DNA from: an uncultured Bacilli bacterium
Lineage (GTDB): Bacteria > Bacillota_I > Bacilli_A > RF39 > UBA660
Direction: 5' to 3'
Length of the DNA stretch: 64,000 nucleotides
NCBI GenBank assembly: GCA_934095865.1
Contig: CAKOKU010000004.1
Location: forward strand, 1 to 64,000
Positions within the stretch are counted from its first letter, which is position 1, and each line of letters begins with the position of its first letter. Both the position numbers and the translations under genes were made by a program. The notes beneath the pieces are model-generated. The model did not search any database. It worked only from the letters and a program-made list of their open reading frames with translations, and was not told the origin of the DNA. Shown here piece by piece: positions 32,798 to 42,004 of this stretch.

Positions 32798-33653
32798 TTA
32801 TTTAAAACGACCAACTACAAATAAAAAGTATGCTTTATTTTTCGTGCTTTCTTTATTGCCAATGTTCTTTTACAGCATTTATAAATATAGTATTATGCCT
32901 TGGCTACAAGGTTTTAATAATTATTTAGAACTACTAAAAGTACCAAGTTTATTATTAATTAATATAATAATAGTATTTTTATATAATTTTCATAATCATA
33001 AACCTAATTATTACTTATATTATGAAACATCAGTACTAGTTTTATTGCTGCCAATCACAGTATCTTATTACTTAAGTGCTATTTTATGTTTGCTTTATTT
33101 GCTTTTTAATAGATTACTAGCAGGAAAGAAAATAAACTGTCTAGCCTTGAGCCTGCTAATTGGCTATTTTGGCCTATTTTTTCTAAACCAGTTAAATTAT
33201 TTAGCCGTTTATGAAAGTTCTATACCTAATGCCTTTACTACCATAGATATGTTTTTTGGCCATAGCATCGCCCCCATAGGAGCCTCTAGTCCTTTTTTAA
33301 TTATTATTACATACTTTCTTTTAAGCTTAAATAATCTCTATAAAAAGGATATTCCGTGGCATTTATTTATCTTTTATTTGTTTTTAGTATTTAGTATTGG
33401 TATATATTCTGGTACTGCCATAAACATAATTAAAAACACTTTAAATAGTAATATTCTTTTAAGTTTTGTTTGTTTAATTCCATTAAACTATGCTAGTCCA
33501 ATCACTAAAAAAGGTGAACTTTGGTATTGTTTTTTCATTAGTGCATTAACCTTCTTTTTACTACCCATAGTGTCATATTTTGCAAGCTTTATAGCAAGTA
33601 TTTTATGCAGTCTAGTATATAGTCTAATAAGTTTTATAAAAAAGCCTAGATAG
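32790..33653 (+). CDS. RnfD-like membrane protein
   Basis: 287 residues with about nine hydrophobic helices. Family assignment rests on two stretches: FGHSIAPIGASSPFLIII followed by IPWHLFIFYL (RnfD: GsiGetSalalLlGg...Wr.p) and NYASPITKKGELWYCFFI (RnfD: SPVTRKGRWIYGLLIG), and on the RnfC-like partner upstream. The SGAT site for covalent FMN in RnfD is not apparent; AFTTIDM sits at about its place. Coupled to the RnfC-like gene by an 8-nt overlap. Confidence 0.65.
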   Translation: MSNYLKRPTTNKKYALFFVLSLLPMFFYSIYKYSIMPWLQGFNNYLELLKVPSLLLINIIIVFLYNFHNHKPNYYLYYETSVLVLLLPITVSYYLSAILCLLYLLFNRLLAGKKINCLALSLLIGYFGLFFLNQLNYLAVYESSIPNAFTTIDMFFGHSIAPIGASSPFLIIITYFLLSLNNLYKKDIPWHLFIFYLFLVFSIGIYSGTAINIIKNTLNSNILLSFVCLIPLNYASPITKKGELWYCFFISALTFFLLPIVSYFASFIASILCSLVYSLISFIKKPR

Positions 33654-33726
33654 CCTTGATTTTATTTTTAAAATAAGCTATTATCTTTAAGTAAATAAAT
33701 TTTGTTTTTTAGAAAAGAGTAGTAAT

Positions 33727-34755
33727 ATGAATATAAATGAATTTGATTATGATTTACCTAAAAATTTAATTGCTCAAACACCATTAAAGGTTCGTAGTGA
33801 TTCCAAACTTTTAGTTCTTGATAAAGTAACGGGGGCGGTTGAACATTCTAAATTTTATGATATCAAAAAATATTTAGAGCCATCTGATGTTTTAGTTTTA
33901 AATGATACTAAAGTTATCCCTGCCAGATTAATTGGTGAAAAGGAAGACACTCACGCCCATATAGAACTTTTATTATTACATACACTAAATGATGATGTCT
34001 GGGAATGCTTAGCCAAACCTCAAAAAAGATTGCATTTGGATACAATAATATCATTTGGTGAAGGTTTGCTAAAAGCTCAAGTTATTAAAATTCTTGCTGA
34101 CGGTTTAGTCCATGTTAAATTAATTTATGATGGTATTTTAATGGAGATATTAGATAAATTAGGAACTATGCCATTACCTCCCTATATCCATGAACAATTA
34201 GAAGATAAAGATCGTTATCAAACTGTTTATGCTAAAAATCTAGGTAGTGCCGCTGCGCCAACTGCTGGCCTTCATTTTACGAAAGAATTATTAAAAGAAA
34301 TTGAAGCTATGGGAGTTACTATTTGTTATGTTACCCTACACGTTGGTTTAGGAACCTTTAGGCCTGTTGCTGAAGAAAATGTTTTAGAACATAAAATGCA
34401 CAGCGAATATTATCATATGGATGAGGCAACAGCCAATATTTTAAATCAAGCAAAGCAAGAACATCGTCGTATTATTTCTGTTGGTACCACATCTTGCAGA
34501 ACTTTAGAAACCATCGCTCATAATAATAAGGGTAAATTCGTTGCTTGTAATGGCAATACAGATATCTTTATATATCCTGGTTATAAATTTATGGCCATTG
34601 ATGCTTTAATTACTAATTTCCATTTGCCAAAATCAACTCTTGTTATGTTAGTATCAGCCCTAGCCGGAAAAGATAATATTTTAAATGCCTATAAAATTGC
34701 CATTGCCAACAATTACCGTTTCTTTTCTTTTGGCGATGCCATGTTTATTAAATAG
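33727..34755 (+). CDS. queA: S-adenosylmethionine:tRNA ribosyltransferase-isomerase
   Basis: Adds the epoxycyclopentanediol group from SAM in queuosine synthesis on tRNA. 342 residues of normal length: FDYDLPKNLIAQTPLKVRSDSKLL, VLNDTKVIPARLIG, PPYIHEQLEDKDRYQTVYA, AAPTAGLHFTKELL, HVGLGTFRPV and TNFHLPKSTLVMLVSALAG. The usual partner tgt is not adjacent. In B. subtilis queA is also upstream of spoVB. Confidence 0.96.
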   Translation: MNINEFDYDLPKNLIAQTPLKVRSDSKLLVLDKVTGAVEHSKFYDIKKYLEPSDVLVLNDTKVIPARLIGEKEDTHAHIELLLLHTLNDDVWECLAKPQKRLHLDTIISFGEGLLKAQVIKILADGLVHVKLIYDGILMEILDKLGTMPLPPYIHEQLEDKDRYQTVYAKNLGSAAAPTAGLHFTKELLKEIEAMGVTICYVTLHVGLGTFRPVAEENVLEHKMHSEYYHMDEATANILNQAKQEHRRIISVGTTSCRTLETIAHNNKGKFVACNGNTDIFIYPGYKFMAIDALITNFHLPKSTLVMLVSALAGKDNILNAYKIAIANNYRFFSFGDAMFIK

Positions 34756-34777
34756 AGAATTAATTTTCTCTTTTTTA
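34754..34777 (+). terminator. Terminator after queA
   Basis: AGAGAA, 6-nt loop, TTCTCT and T6; overlaps the last codons of the convergent spoVB gene. Confidence 0.65.
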
Positions 34778-36076
34778 TTTTGCTTCTTTTAAGACTTTCT
34801 TTAATTTTTGACTATTTCGACCAACGACATAAAATATATCTACTGCTTCGCTAATAACCAAACCATATAAGCCAATTTTTAATAAACTACATAAGAAAAG
34901 AACTAACAATTTAATAAAGATACCAATCGTAGTGGTTTTAAGAGTATACGTTCCATAGCCAATTCCTTGAAGAATGCTAGAAATAGGGGCTTCTAAATAA
35001 TAAAAAGTAAAGAAGGGACTTAAGGCTAAAATATAGTTGCCACCCATAGGTGTATTATAGATAAGTTTCAATAAAAAATTGCGAAAAATAGTAACGAAAA
35101 CAACAGTTATTAAACCAATAATTCCCGAAATCAGTACCGCTTCTTTTGTCCTTTTTCTTACTAAATCAAACTTTCTTTGACTATAAAATTTAGAAACTTC
35201 TGGAATAATGGAGGTGCAAATTGCTTGAATTAAAAAAGCTGGCATTAATAAGAGAGCTAAAGAGTAACTATTATAAATACCATATTCTAAAATAAAATAT
35301 TTTGAACTATAACCGACATATAAAAGTGTAGAGGAAAGAATGATTGGCTCAAAAAAATAACCAATATTGCCAATTATCCGACTGGAAACTAGCGGCAAAG
35401 AAACATTAAATAATTCATTGAAAACAACTTTATCATACTTTATTTGACCAAGATTAATTTCTGTTTTTTTAGGTAATAATAAAAGAAAAGTAAAAATACT
35501 TGCAGCTTCTGTTAAAATATTTAAAAGTAGATAAGATAAAATACCAAGTACTAATGATTTTTTAACTAGATGTGGTAAGATAAAAATAATAAAAAGTAGT
35601 CTAATTGTCTGTTCAATAACATTTGACACATTATTTGGAAGCATCTTTTGCTTACCATAAAAATATCCTTTAAGAACACAAGCTAAAGCCATATTCGGCA
35701 TTGCAAGAGCACTCCCAATAATTAAAACCTTAACTCGCGGTTCGTGTAATAGATAGGTACTTATAAAATCACTACTTAAAATAATCGCTACTACGGCTAT
35801 AAAATTTAACAACAATAAAAAAATAATACCTTGCTCCATCACTTTTCGACTGCGAATTTTTCCCTCAGCAATAACTTTAGAAATCGCTTGGGGCATACCG
35901 AATCCCGCAATAGTAACCATAAGTGAAAAAAAGGGCATAATTAAACTATAAAGACCAATACCTTCAGGGCCAAGAATACGTGTATATAAAATCTTGATAA
36001 TAAAACTTAAAATTTTAACAACAAAACCTCCAAGACATAATATCAATGTACTCAAAAGGAATTGATTTTTTTGCAT
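34775..36076 (-). CDS. spoVB: SpoVB-type lipid flippase (MOP/MATE superfamily)
   Basis: 433 residues, about 12 membrane helices. N-terminal STLILCLGGFVVKILSFI, ILYTRILGPEGIGLYSLIMP and MPQAISKVIAEG are typical of SpoVB/PST exporters. B. subtilis SpoVB has 518 residues and 14 helices, so this is a shorter member. SpoVB is needed for spore cortex; related proteins act as undecaprenyl-linked precursor flippases. The position between queA and comN is the same as in B. subtilis, supporting the name. A generic polysaccharide flippase is the alternative. Confidence 0.8.
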   Translation of the reverse strand: MQKNQFLLSTLILCLGGFVVKILSFIIKILYTRILGPEGIGLYSLIMPFFSLMVTIAGFGMPQAISKVIAEGKIRSRKVMEQGIIFLLLLNFIAVVAIILSSDFISTYLLHEPRVKVLIIGSALAMPNMALACVLKGYFYGKQKMLPNNVSNVIEQTIRLLFIIFILPHLVKKSLVLGILSYLLLNILTEAASIFTFLLLLPKKTEINLGQIKYDKVVFNELFNVSLPLVSSRIIGNIGYFFEPIILSSTLLYVGYSSKYFILEYGIYNSYSLALLLMPAFLIQAICTSIIPEVSKFYSQRKFDLVRKRTKEAVLISGIIGLITVVFVTIFRNFLLKLIYNTPMGGNYILALSPFFTFYYLEAPISSILQGIGYGTYTLKTTTIGIFIKLLVLFLCSLLKIGLYGLVISEAVDIFYVVGRNSQKLKKVLKEAK

Positions 36077-36222
36077 AAAGTCTCACCTAATTAATAATAT
36101 GAATCCTAAAATAAATAATTAGTTAAAAATTTACTTTTAAGTCCTTATCTCGTTAAATAGATAAATATTAAACTCTATTAATAAGTTTCATCTGACTAAA
36201 TTAATATTTAAAAAATCATAGA

Positions 36223-36236
36223 AAAAAGCGCTTTCA
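36223..36236 (-). promoter_or_regulatory. Possible CcpA cre site
   Basis: On the minus strand TGAAAGCGCTTTTT fits the cre consensus TGWAARCGYTWNCW except near its 3' end. It lies between divergent spoVB and comN-relA, just upstream of the comN -35 region. Confidence 0.4.
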
Positions 36237-36293
36237 ACTTCACTAACGACTAAATTTAGTTTATAATATTAGAGAAAGAAGGCGGGTGTTTGG

Positions 36294-36551
36294 ATGAACG
36301 ACTTAGAATTTACCAGTGTCTTAGAATTAAAGGCTCATATAAAACCAGCCTTGGACTGTCGAGTAAAAGAATTAACTCGTAAAAATATAAAATATGTTAG
36401 TCAAGATGATATTTTTGAGTATTTACGTATTAATGTTTGGCCAACTAAAACTAATCTAACTTTATATAATATAGTTGATGATGTCTTAAACGTTGATGAC
36501 AAGTTATTATGTGATTACGTCATATCTAAATTAAATAAGAACAATAAATAG
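36294..36551 (+). CDS. comN: ComN-like post-transcriptional regulator
   Basis: 85-residue protein. The pattern LKAHIKPALDCRVKEL, KYVSQDDIFEYLRINVWP and YNIVDDVLNVDDKLLCDYV matches ComN (YrzD) of B. subtilis, which acts on comE mRNA localisation with MinJ/DivIVA. The gene order spoVB-comN-relA is also that of B. subtilis. TATAAT at 36262 with a weak TTCACT 17 nt upstream. relA follows by 23 nt. Confidence 0.82.
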   Translation: MNDLEFTSVLELKAHIKPALDCRVKELTRKNIKYVSQDDIFEYLRINVWPTKTNLTLYNIVDDVLNVDDKLLCDYVISKLNKNNK

Positions 36552-36574
36552 AAAATTTATAGAAAGGCCGAAAA

Positions 36575-38740
36575 ATGGAAGAAACACTAAAGAAAAGATA
36601 TAAACAAGTTGATTATGCAACTTTAATGGCAAAAATAAAGACTTATATAACTGATGAAAAGGAACTAGAAACAATTAACCGAGCTTATGAATATGCCGCT
36701 GCTGCTCACGAAGGCCGTTACCGTAAGAGTGGTGATGCTTACATAATACATCCTATAAACGTCTGCTATATTTTAACATCTTTAAACGCTGATTATGTAA
36801 CTTTATCTGCCGCTATGATGCACGAAGTAGTAAATCATGCTGGTAAAACCGTGGCCGAGATTCGAAAATTATTTGGTGATGACATTGCCAACATAGTTGA
36901 TAATATCTCTAAAATAAATCGCTTAGCTCTAAGTGATGACAAAGAAACGACTGCTATCAATTTGCGTAAAGTTTTAGTAGGCTTATCTAGTGATGTTCGT
37001 GTTTTATTTGTCAAATTAGCAGATAGGCTTCATAATATGCAAACTATTTGGGCACTTGATCCCGAAGCTCAAAAAAGTAAAGCTAACGAAACTGTTTCTG
37101 TTTTAATTCCTATTGCCCACCGTCTAGGTATTAATAAGATAAAAGCTGAACTAGAAGATTTGTCTTTATACTATACAAAGCCTGATGTCTATAAAGATAT
37201 TGAAGAAAAATTAAATAATGAGAGCACTAAATTAAATGAAGAATTAGAACTAATGAAACAAGAATTAGTTGATATTTTAAATGAAAATAATATTAACTTT
37301 CACATTAAAGCCCGTGTCAAAAGTGTCCATAGTATTTATGAAAAAATGGCTAAAGGTAAAAAATGGAATGAAATTTATGATATTTTAGCACTTAGAATTA
37401 TTGTTGATACCGTAAGTGATTGTTATTTAACAATTGGCTTAATTCATGCTAAATTTAGACCGCTTCCAAAGCGCTTTAAAGATTATATAGCGATGCCAAA
37501 AGAAAATATGTACCAATCTTTACATACATCAATCTTTGGTGTTGATGGCTACGTTTACGAAGTTCAAATTCGTACCAATGAAATGGATGAAATTGCTGAA
37601 AAAGGTATTGCCAGTCACTGGTCTTATAAAGAACATTCAAAAGGCGGCGTTACAAACGTTTTTGAACAAAAATTAGAAATGTTTAGAAATTTAATTGAAC
37701 AACACAGTGATAATTTAAGTGATACCGACTTAAAGCAAGAACTTAATCAAGAAGCCCTATCAAAAATGATTTATTGCTTCACACCTAAAGGAGATGTTGT
37801 TGAACTACCAGTCAATTCAACCCCAATCGATTTCGCTTACCGTATTCACTCTAAAGTAGGAGATACTACCGTGGGCGCTATTGTTAATGAAGTGATGGTA
37901 CCCTTAAATAGTCCTTTGCAAGATGGGGATATTATTGAAATAAAAACTAATAAAGATAGCACGCCAAATAAAGAATGGCTAACTTTCGTTAAAACTAGTC
38001 AAGCCAAAAACAAAATAAAGTCTTATTTTTCTAAAATCGACCGTGAAGAGTATATTAAAAAAGGTCAAAGCCTATTAGAAAAAGAAATAAGAAGAAGAAA
38101 GCTTACTATTAGCGATGTCCTAAGTCAAGAACGTATAAATAAAGTATGTAAAGACTTAAAATTAGATGACTTAGAAGATATTTACTTATCAATTGGTTCC
38201 CTAAGATTTACACCAACTTACATTATTAACATTGCTTATGAAGACAAGAAAAATGTTCATGATATTCTTTTAGATCGTATAGGAAAATCAGAAGAAAATA
38301 TCAATTATAAGAGTGATATAATAGTAGCCGGCAGTGGCGACATTAAAGTAAATATAGCGAAATGTTGTAAACCGGTCAAAGGGGATAAAATAATTGGCTA
38401 TATTACCAAAGGTGAAGGCATTACCGTTCATAAAGCTGACTGTAAAAATGTATCTAATACTAATCGTCTTATTGAAGTTGCATGGAATGCTAAAAATGAT
38501 ACTTTTTACTATACAGATATAATCATTACCACGCTAAGTAATAAAAATTACTTATATGATATTGTAAGCCTTGCTAAAGAAAAAGAAATATATGTCGAAG
38601 CAGTAAGTACTAAGAATAACTTTAATAATACTGAATATAAAATTACTTTAAAAATTAAAAATGTTCAAGAATTGGATAATTTAATAATAGCCTTAAATAA
38701 TGCAAATTATGTTTTGAATGTAGAAAGAGTTAAAAACTAA
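36575..38740 (+). CDS. relA: RelA/SpoT-family (p)ppGpp synthetase with degenerate hydrolase motif
   Basis: 721 residues: HD domain (about 30-180), synthetase (about 230-340), TGS (about 375-435), zinc-finger and C-terminal ACT. The synthetase is intact: RFKDYIAMPKENMYQSLHT and YEVQIRTNEMDEIAEKGIASHW. In the HD domain RKSGDAYIIHP and KLADRLHNMQT are kept, but the core HDxxED is HEVVNH: metal-binding Asp is Glu84 and the catalytic Glu-Asp pair is Asn87-His88. Hydrolysis is therefore predicted to be weak or lost, as in RelA of gammaproteobacteria. The stop TAA overlaps the dtd ATG, the standard relA-dtd pair. Confidence 0.95.
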   Translation: MEETLKKRYKQVDYATLMAKIKTYITDEKELETINRAYEYAAAAHEGRYRKSGDAYIIHPINVCYILTSLNADYVTLSAAMMHEVVNHAGKTVAEIRKLFGDDIANIVDNISKINRLALSDDKETTAINLRKVLVGLSSDVRVLFVKLADRLHNMQTIWALDPEAQKSKANETVSVLIPIAHRLGINKIKAELEDLSLYYTKPDVYKDIEEKLNNESTKLNEELELMKQELVDILNENNINFHIKARVKSVHSIYEKMAKGKKWNEIYDILALRIIVDTVSDCYLTIGLIHAKFRPLPKRFKDYIAMPKENMYQSLHTSIFGVDGYVYEVQIRTNEMDEIAEKGIASHWSYKEHSKGGVTNVFEQKLEMFRNLIEQHSDNLSDTDLKQELNQEALSKMIYCFTPKGDVVELPVNSTPIDFAYRIHSKVGDTTVGAIVNEVMVPLNSPLQDGDIIEIKTNKDSTPNKEWLTFVKTSQAKNKIKSYFSKIDREEYIKKGQSLLEKEIRRRKLTISDVLSQERINKVCKDLKLDDLEDIYLSIGSLRFTPTYIINIAYEDKKNVHDILLDRIGKSEENINYKSDIIVAGSGDIKVNIAKCCKPVKGDKIIGYITKGEGITVHKADCKNVSNTNRLIEVAWNAKNDTFYYTDIIITTLSNKNYLYDIVSLAKEKEIYVEAVSTKNNFNNTEYKITLKIKNVQELDNLIIALNNANYVLNVERVKN

Positions 38741-39189
38741 TGCGGGTTGTAGTACAAAGAAGTGGTTTATCTACCGTCAGCGTTGATAATAAAGTAGTTG
38801 GTAAAATAGATTCTGGATTAGTATTACTAGTTGGGTTTAAAACCGATGATACCACCAAAGACATCTACTACATGGTAAGAAAAGTCTTGAATTTAAGAAT
38901 ATTTCCTGATGAGGCTGGCGTTATGAATAAGAGTATCTTAGATTATGGTGGCGAAATTTTAAGTATTTCTCAGTTTACTTTATATGGCAATACCAAAAAT
39001 GGAAATCGGCCTAGTTATATAATGGCTGCTAAACCAGATGTAGCTAGAGTAATGTATGAGGAATTTAATACTAAATTAAAAGAATACGTTAAAGTTGCCA
39101 CGGGTATATTTCAAACAGATATGGAAGTAAAAATAACTAATATTGGACCAACAACAATTATTATTGATAGTGATATAAAAAAAGAATAA
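38740..39189 (+). CDS. dtd: D-aminoacyl-tRNA deacylase
   Basis: Removes D-amino acids (and misloaded Gly) from tRNA. 149 residues: MRVVVQRSGLSTVSVD at the start, the SQFTLYGNTKNGNRPSY motif with catalytic Thr region, and a C-terminal NIGPTTIII where GPVT is usual (Gly-cisPro kept). Coupled to relA by a one-base overlap. Confidence 0.95.
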   Translation: MRVVVQRSGLSTVSVDNKVVGKIDSGLVLLVGFKTDDTTKDIYYMVRKVLNLRIFPDEAGVMNKSILDYGGEILSISQFTLYGNTKNGNRPSYIMAAKPDVARVMYEEFNTKLKEYVKVATGIFQTDMEVKITNIGPTTIIIDSDIKKE

Positions 39190-39231
39190 AAGAAAGTATT
39201 CAATTGTTACAATTGATAGAAGAGGTATTTT

Positions 39232-40560
39232 ATGTACGATGATTCAGCGGGGGCTATGTATGAGCAAGAAGAACAATTGCGAAAGGAACAATTAAGAAAA
39301 AAAAGATTATTAATAAGAAGAATTACGGTTGTATCCGTTTTATCCATTATTGCTATATATACTATTTTCTTTTTAATTGATCAAAGTCGGTTTAAAAAAG
39401 GCTTAAAGCCCATCATTACCTTCAAAGAAACAACTAAAACATATAATGATGGCACAGTAACATCTAGATATGGTTTAGGCTGGGTTTTTAGAGAATATAA
39501 TCGAGAATCACTAATTGATACCGAAATGGTACCAATATGGCGCAAAATAAGACAAGATTATGATGCTGCTACTACGGTTGAGACTAATCTTCCTAAAGTA
39601 AATAAAGATTATACAATTCCAGATAATCCAGATGAATTAGAAAAAGTAGATGGGGTCTTATTCTTATATGATAGTGGTAAATTATTAGATACTTATAAAT
39701 GTATTTTATCAGAAAATGATTGCCAAATAGCGCCTTCTTATTTATATGCTGATGAAACAGCAGGCTTCTATGATGTTAAAATGGATATTGTAGATAAAAG
39801 ATATGCTTTTATTAAAGAATATCAAGACAAAGGCACTGAAGATGAACTAAGTATCATCTACTTATATGATATAAAAAATAAACAAATAATTGCTAAATAT
39901 GATGATGTTCACTATTCTAAAATAGAAAATGGTAAAGGAATAATTGATTCCTCTAAATATATTATTAAAAAAGATGGCTTATGGGGAATAGATCAAGTTA
40001 TTAATGGTCGAATTTCTAATATCTTAAAGTATAGTTATTACGGCATTAATTTCAGCTTCACGAGCAAAAAATATATTTTAAAAAGTGATAATGGCTATCA
40101 AATATATGATACCAACACTGATATTTATAGCGATTATATAACAGATAAAATTGAAGATGTTGTAACAGTAAATAATACCGTATTCTATACAACAAAAATT
40201 GTTAACAGTACTGGTGTCTTTTATAAAATTTTCAACGCCAGTAACCTTGAAGATATTCTTGGTGATAATATATCTTATATCCAATTAGGTAATGGTTATA
40301 TTACTTATGTAAAAGATAATAAGCTTTATCTAAGTGACTTTACTGGCAAAGATTTATTAAATATGGAAATACCACTTTACTTCAATAATTATAATGGTGC
40401 CGGTCTTAAAGCATTTAGCATTGATGAATTTGACGGAAAATTATGTATCTCAACACCAAAAAGTGCTGATAAAACGCATTATTTAATCGAATATTATTTT
40501 GATTCAATTACATATTCATTTTTAAAAACAAGAGATAATGTTCGAGAAACAACTGAATAG
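39232..40560 (+). CDS. Hypothetical membrane-anchored protein with WG-like repeats
   Basis: 442 residues: a charged cytoplasmic N-terminus (1-30, EEQLRKEQLRKKRLLIRR), one helix (about 31-50), and a large outside domain of beta-strand pattern. IIKKDGLWGIDQVINGRIS resembles a WG repeat (KdGkwGvin..G.i), and similar short strands (YDTNTDIYSDYITDKIE, GYITYVKDNKLYLSDFTG) suggest a beta-propeller-like fold. Function unknown. An inverted motif CAATTGTTACAATTG lies 17 nt before the AGAGG site. It sits between dtd and hisS, where B. subtilis has an exported amidase gene (yrvJ), so an envelope role is possible. Confidence 0.7.
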   Translation: MYDDSAGAMYEQEEQLRKEQLRKKRLLIRRITVVSVLSIIAIYTIFFLIDQSRFKKGLKPIITFKETTKTYNDGTVTSRYGLGWVFREYNRESLIDTEMVPIWRKIRQDYDAATTVETNLPKVNKDYTIPDNPDELEKVDGVLFLYDSGKLLDTYKCILSENDCQIAPSYLYADETAGFYDVKMDIVDKRYAFIKEYQDKGTEDELSIIYLYDIKNKQIIAKYDDVHYSKIENGKGIIDSSKYIIKKDGLWGIDQVINGRISNILKYSYYGINFSFTSKKYILKSDNGYQIYDTNTDIYSDYITDKIEDVVTVNNTVFYTTKIVNSTGVFYKIFNASNLEDILGDNISYIQLGNGYITYVKDNKLYLSDFTGKDLLNMEIPLYFNNYNGAGLKAFSIDEFDGKLCISTPKSADKTHYLIEYYFDSITYSFLKTRDNVRETTE

Positions 40561-40581
40561 CCCTAAAAAAGCTATTTTTTG
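40556..40581 (+). terminator. Terminator before hisS
   Basis: AATAGC, 9-nt loop, GCTATT, T6; the left arm contains the stop codon of the upstream gene. Confidence 0.7.
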
Positions 40582-40621
40582 TTTTTTTAACGAAAAAGAG
40601 TATTTGTTCTGTTAAGTTAAT

Positions 40622-40650
40622 TTGACTAAATTCCATAAAATTATTATAAT
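40622..40650 (+). promoter_or_regulatory. Promoter of hisS-gatCAB
   Basis: TTGACT, 17-nt spacer, TATAAT; leader of about 70 nt. Confidence 0.8.
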
Positions 40651-40676
40651 AATGGTTGTATTTATTATGTAGTAGT

Positions 40677-40711
40677 AAATCTAGTAGATAATAATACTAG
40701 ATTTATTTTTT
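40677..40711 (+). promoter_or_regulatory. Terminator-like hairpin in the hisS leader
   Basis: A perfect 10-bp stem AAATCTAGTA/TACTAGATTT with an 8-nt loop is followed by ATTTTTT, lying between the promoter and the hisS ribosome binding site. It could act as an attenuator or as an mRNA-stabilising hairpin. No T-box core sequence is visible. Confidence 0.5.
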
Positions 40712-40728
40712 AGAAAAGAGGATTTAAA

Positions 40729-41994
40729 ATGATTGCAAAACAAAAGGGAACTATTGATATATATGGTTTAGATGCTAAAAAATGGCAGTATGTAACTAAA
40801 CTAATAGAAGATTTGTGTCAAAGCTATAATTATGGTTGGGTTAGAACTCCTGTTTTTGAAGCAACTGAATTGTTCCACCGTGGGGTTGGGGAAACAACTG
40901 ATATTGTAACTAAAGAAACCTACGATTTTCAAGATCGCGGTAATAGAAGCATAACCTTAAGACCAGAGGGAACAGCTGGAGTAGTCAGAAGTTACATTGA
41001 AAATAAAATGTATGGCGATGCCACTCAACCAATAAAATTATTTTATATTGAGCCAATGTATCGCTATGAAAGACCCCAAAGTGGCCGCTTAAGAGAATTT
41101 AGTCAATTTGGCTGTGAAGTAATCGGTAGCGATGATGCCTTAATTGATGCTGAAGTAATTTCAATTCCCGTTAATCTTTTTAAAACTCTTGGCCTTCGTA
41201 ATGTTCGCGTGAATATTAATACCTTGGGAGATAGAGAATCGAGAGAAAATTACCGAACAAATCTAATTAATTATTTTAAACCACATATTGATGAATTATG
41301 TGAAGATTGTAAAGTCAGATTAGAAAAAAATCCTCTTCGTATTTTAGATTGCAAAGTTGATGCTGAAAGTAAACTAATAAAAGAAGCTCCTAAAACAATA
41401 GATTATTTAAATGAAGAATCTAAAAAACGTTTTGAAGCAGTTAAACACTACTTAGAAGTCATGGATATTGACTATGTTGTTAATCCTAAAATAGTTCGTG
41501 GTCTAGACTATTATAACCATACTGTTTTTGAAATTATGGCGGATATTGATGACATGGGCAGTCAAAGTACTTTAGCAGCTGGTGGTAGATACAATGGTAT
41601 GATAGAGTCATTAGGAGGCCCAGCAACGCCAGCTATTGGTTTTGCTTGTGGTCTTGATCGCTTAATGCTTGCCCTTGAAAAAGAAGATATTGAATTGCCA
41701 ATTAAAAACTGGATAGATGCCTACATTATGTATGTTTCGGACACGGAAAAAGATTATGCTGCTAGTATTTGTCAAAACCTTCGTCTTAGTGGCTTTGATA
41801 TTGAAATGGAAAATATGCAACGTAGTTTAAAGGCTCAATTTAAACAAGCTGACAGATTAAATTCTAAATTCTTGATTATTTTAAATGACGAGGATATTAA
41901 AAATAAAGTAATTAAAATTAAAGATAATGTTACTAAAGAAGAAGTTAGTATCAATGAAGAAGAATTAATAGACTACTTAAATATGAATATGTAA
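40729..41994 (+). CDS. hisS: Histidyl-tRNA synthetase
   Basis: Class II synthetase, 421 residues. Motif 2 and active-site pieces TLRPEGTAGVVRSYIE, YRYERPQSGRLREFSQFGCE, the His-specific RGLDYYNHTVFE and LAAGGRYNGMIESLGG, then a C-terminal anticodon-binding domain. Starts KQKGTIDIYGLDAKKWQ. In B. subtilis aspS follows; here gatC follows after 10 nt, so the operon links His charging with the amidotransferase. Confidence 0.97.
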   Translation: MIAKQKGTIDIYGLDAKKWQYVTKLIEDLCQSYNYGWVRTPVFEATELFHRGVGETTDIVTKETYDFQDRGNRSITLRPEGTAGVVRSYIENKMYGDATQPIKLFYIEPMYRYERPQSGRLREFSQFGCEVIGSDDALIDAEVISIPVNLFKTLGLRNVRVNINTLGDRESRENYRTNLINYFKPHIDELCEDCKVRLEKNPLRILDCKVDAESKLIKEAPKTIDYLNEESKKRFEAVKHYLEVMDIDYVVNPKIVRGLDYYNHTVFEIMADIDDMGSQSTLAAGGRYNGMIESLGGPATPAIGFACGLDRLMLALEKEDIELPIKNWIDAYIMYVSDTEKDYAASICQNLRLSGFDIEMENMQRSLKAQFKQADRLNSKFLIILNDEDIKNKVIKIKDNVTKEEVSINEEELIDYLNMNM

Positions 41995-42004
41995 AGGTGA
42001 TAAC

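Noticed and set aside
39201..39215. CAATTG-TTA-CAATTG repeat before the WG-like protein gene
   Set aside because: Each half is itself palindromic and AT-rich, so chance is likely; no promoter is positioned to use it as an operator.
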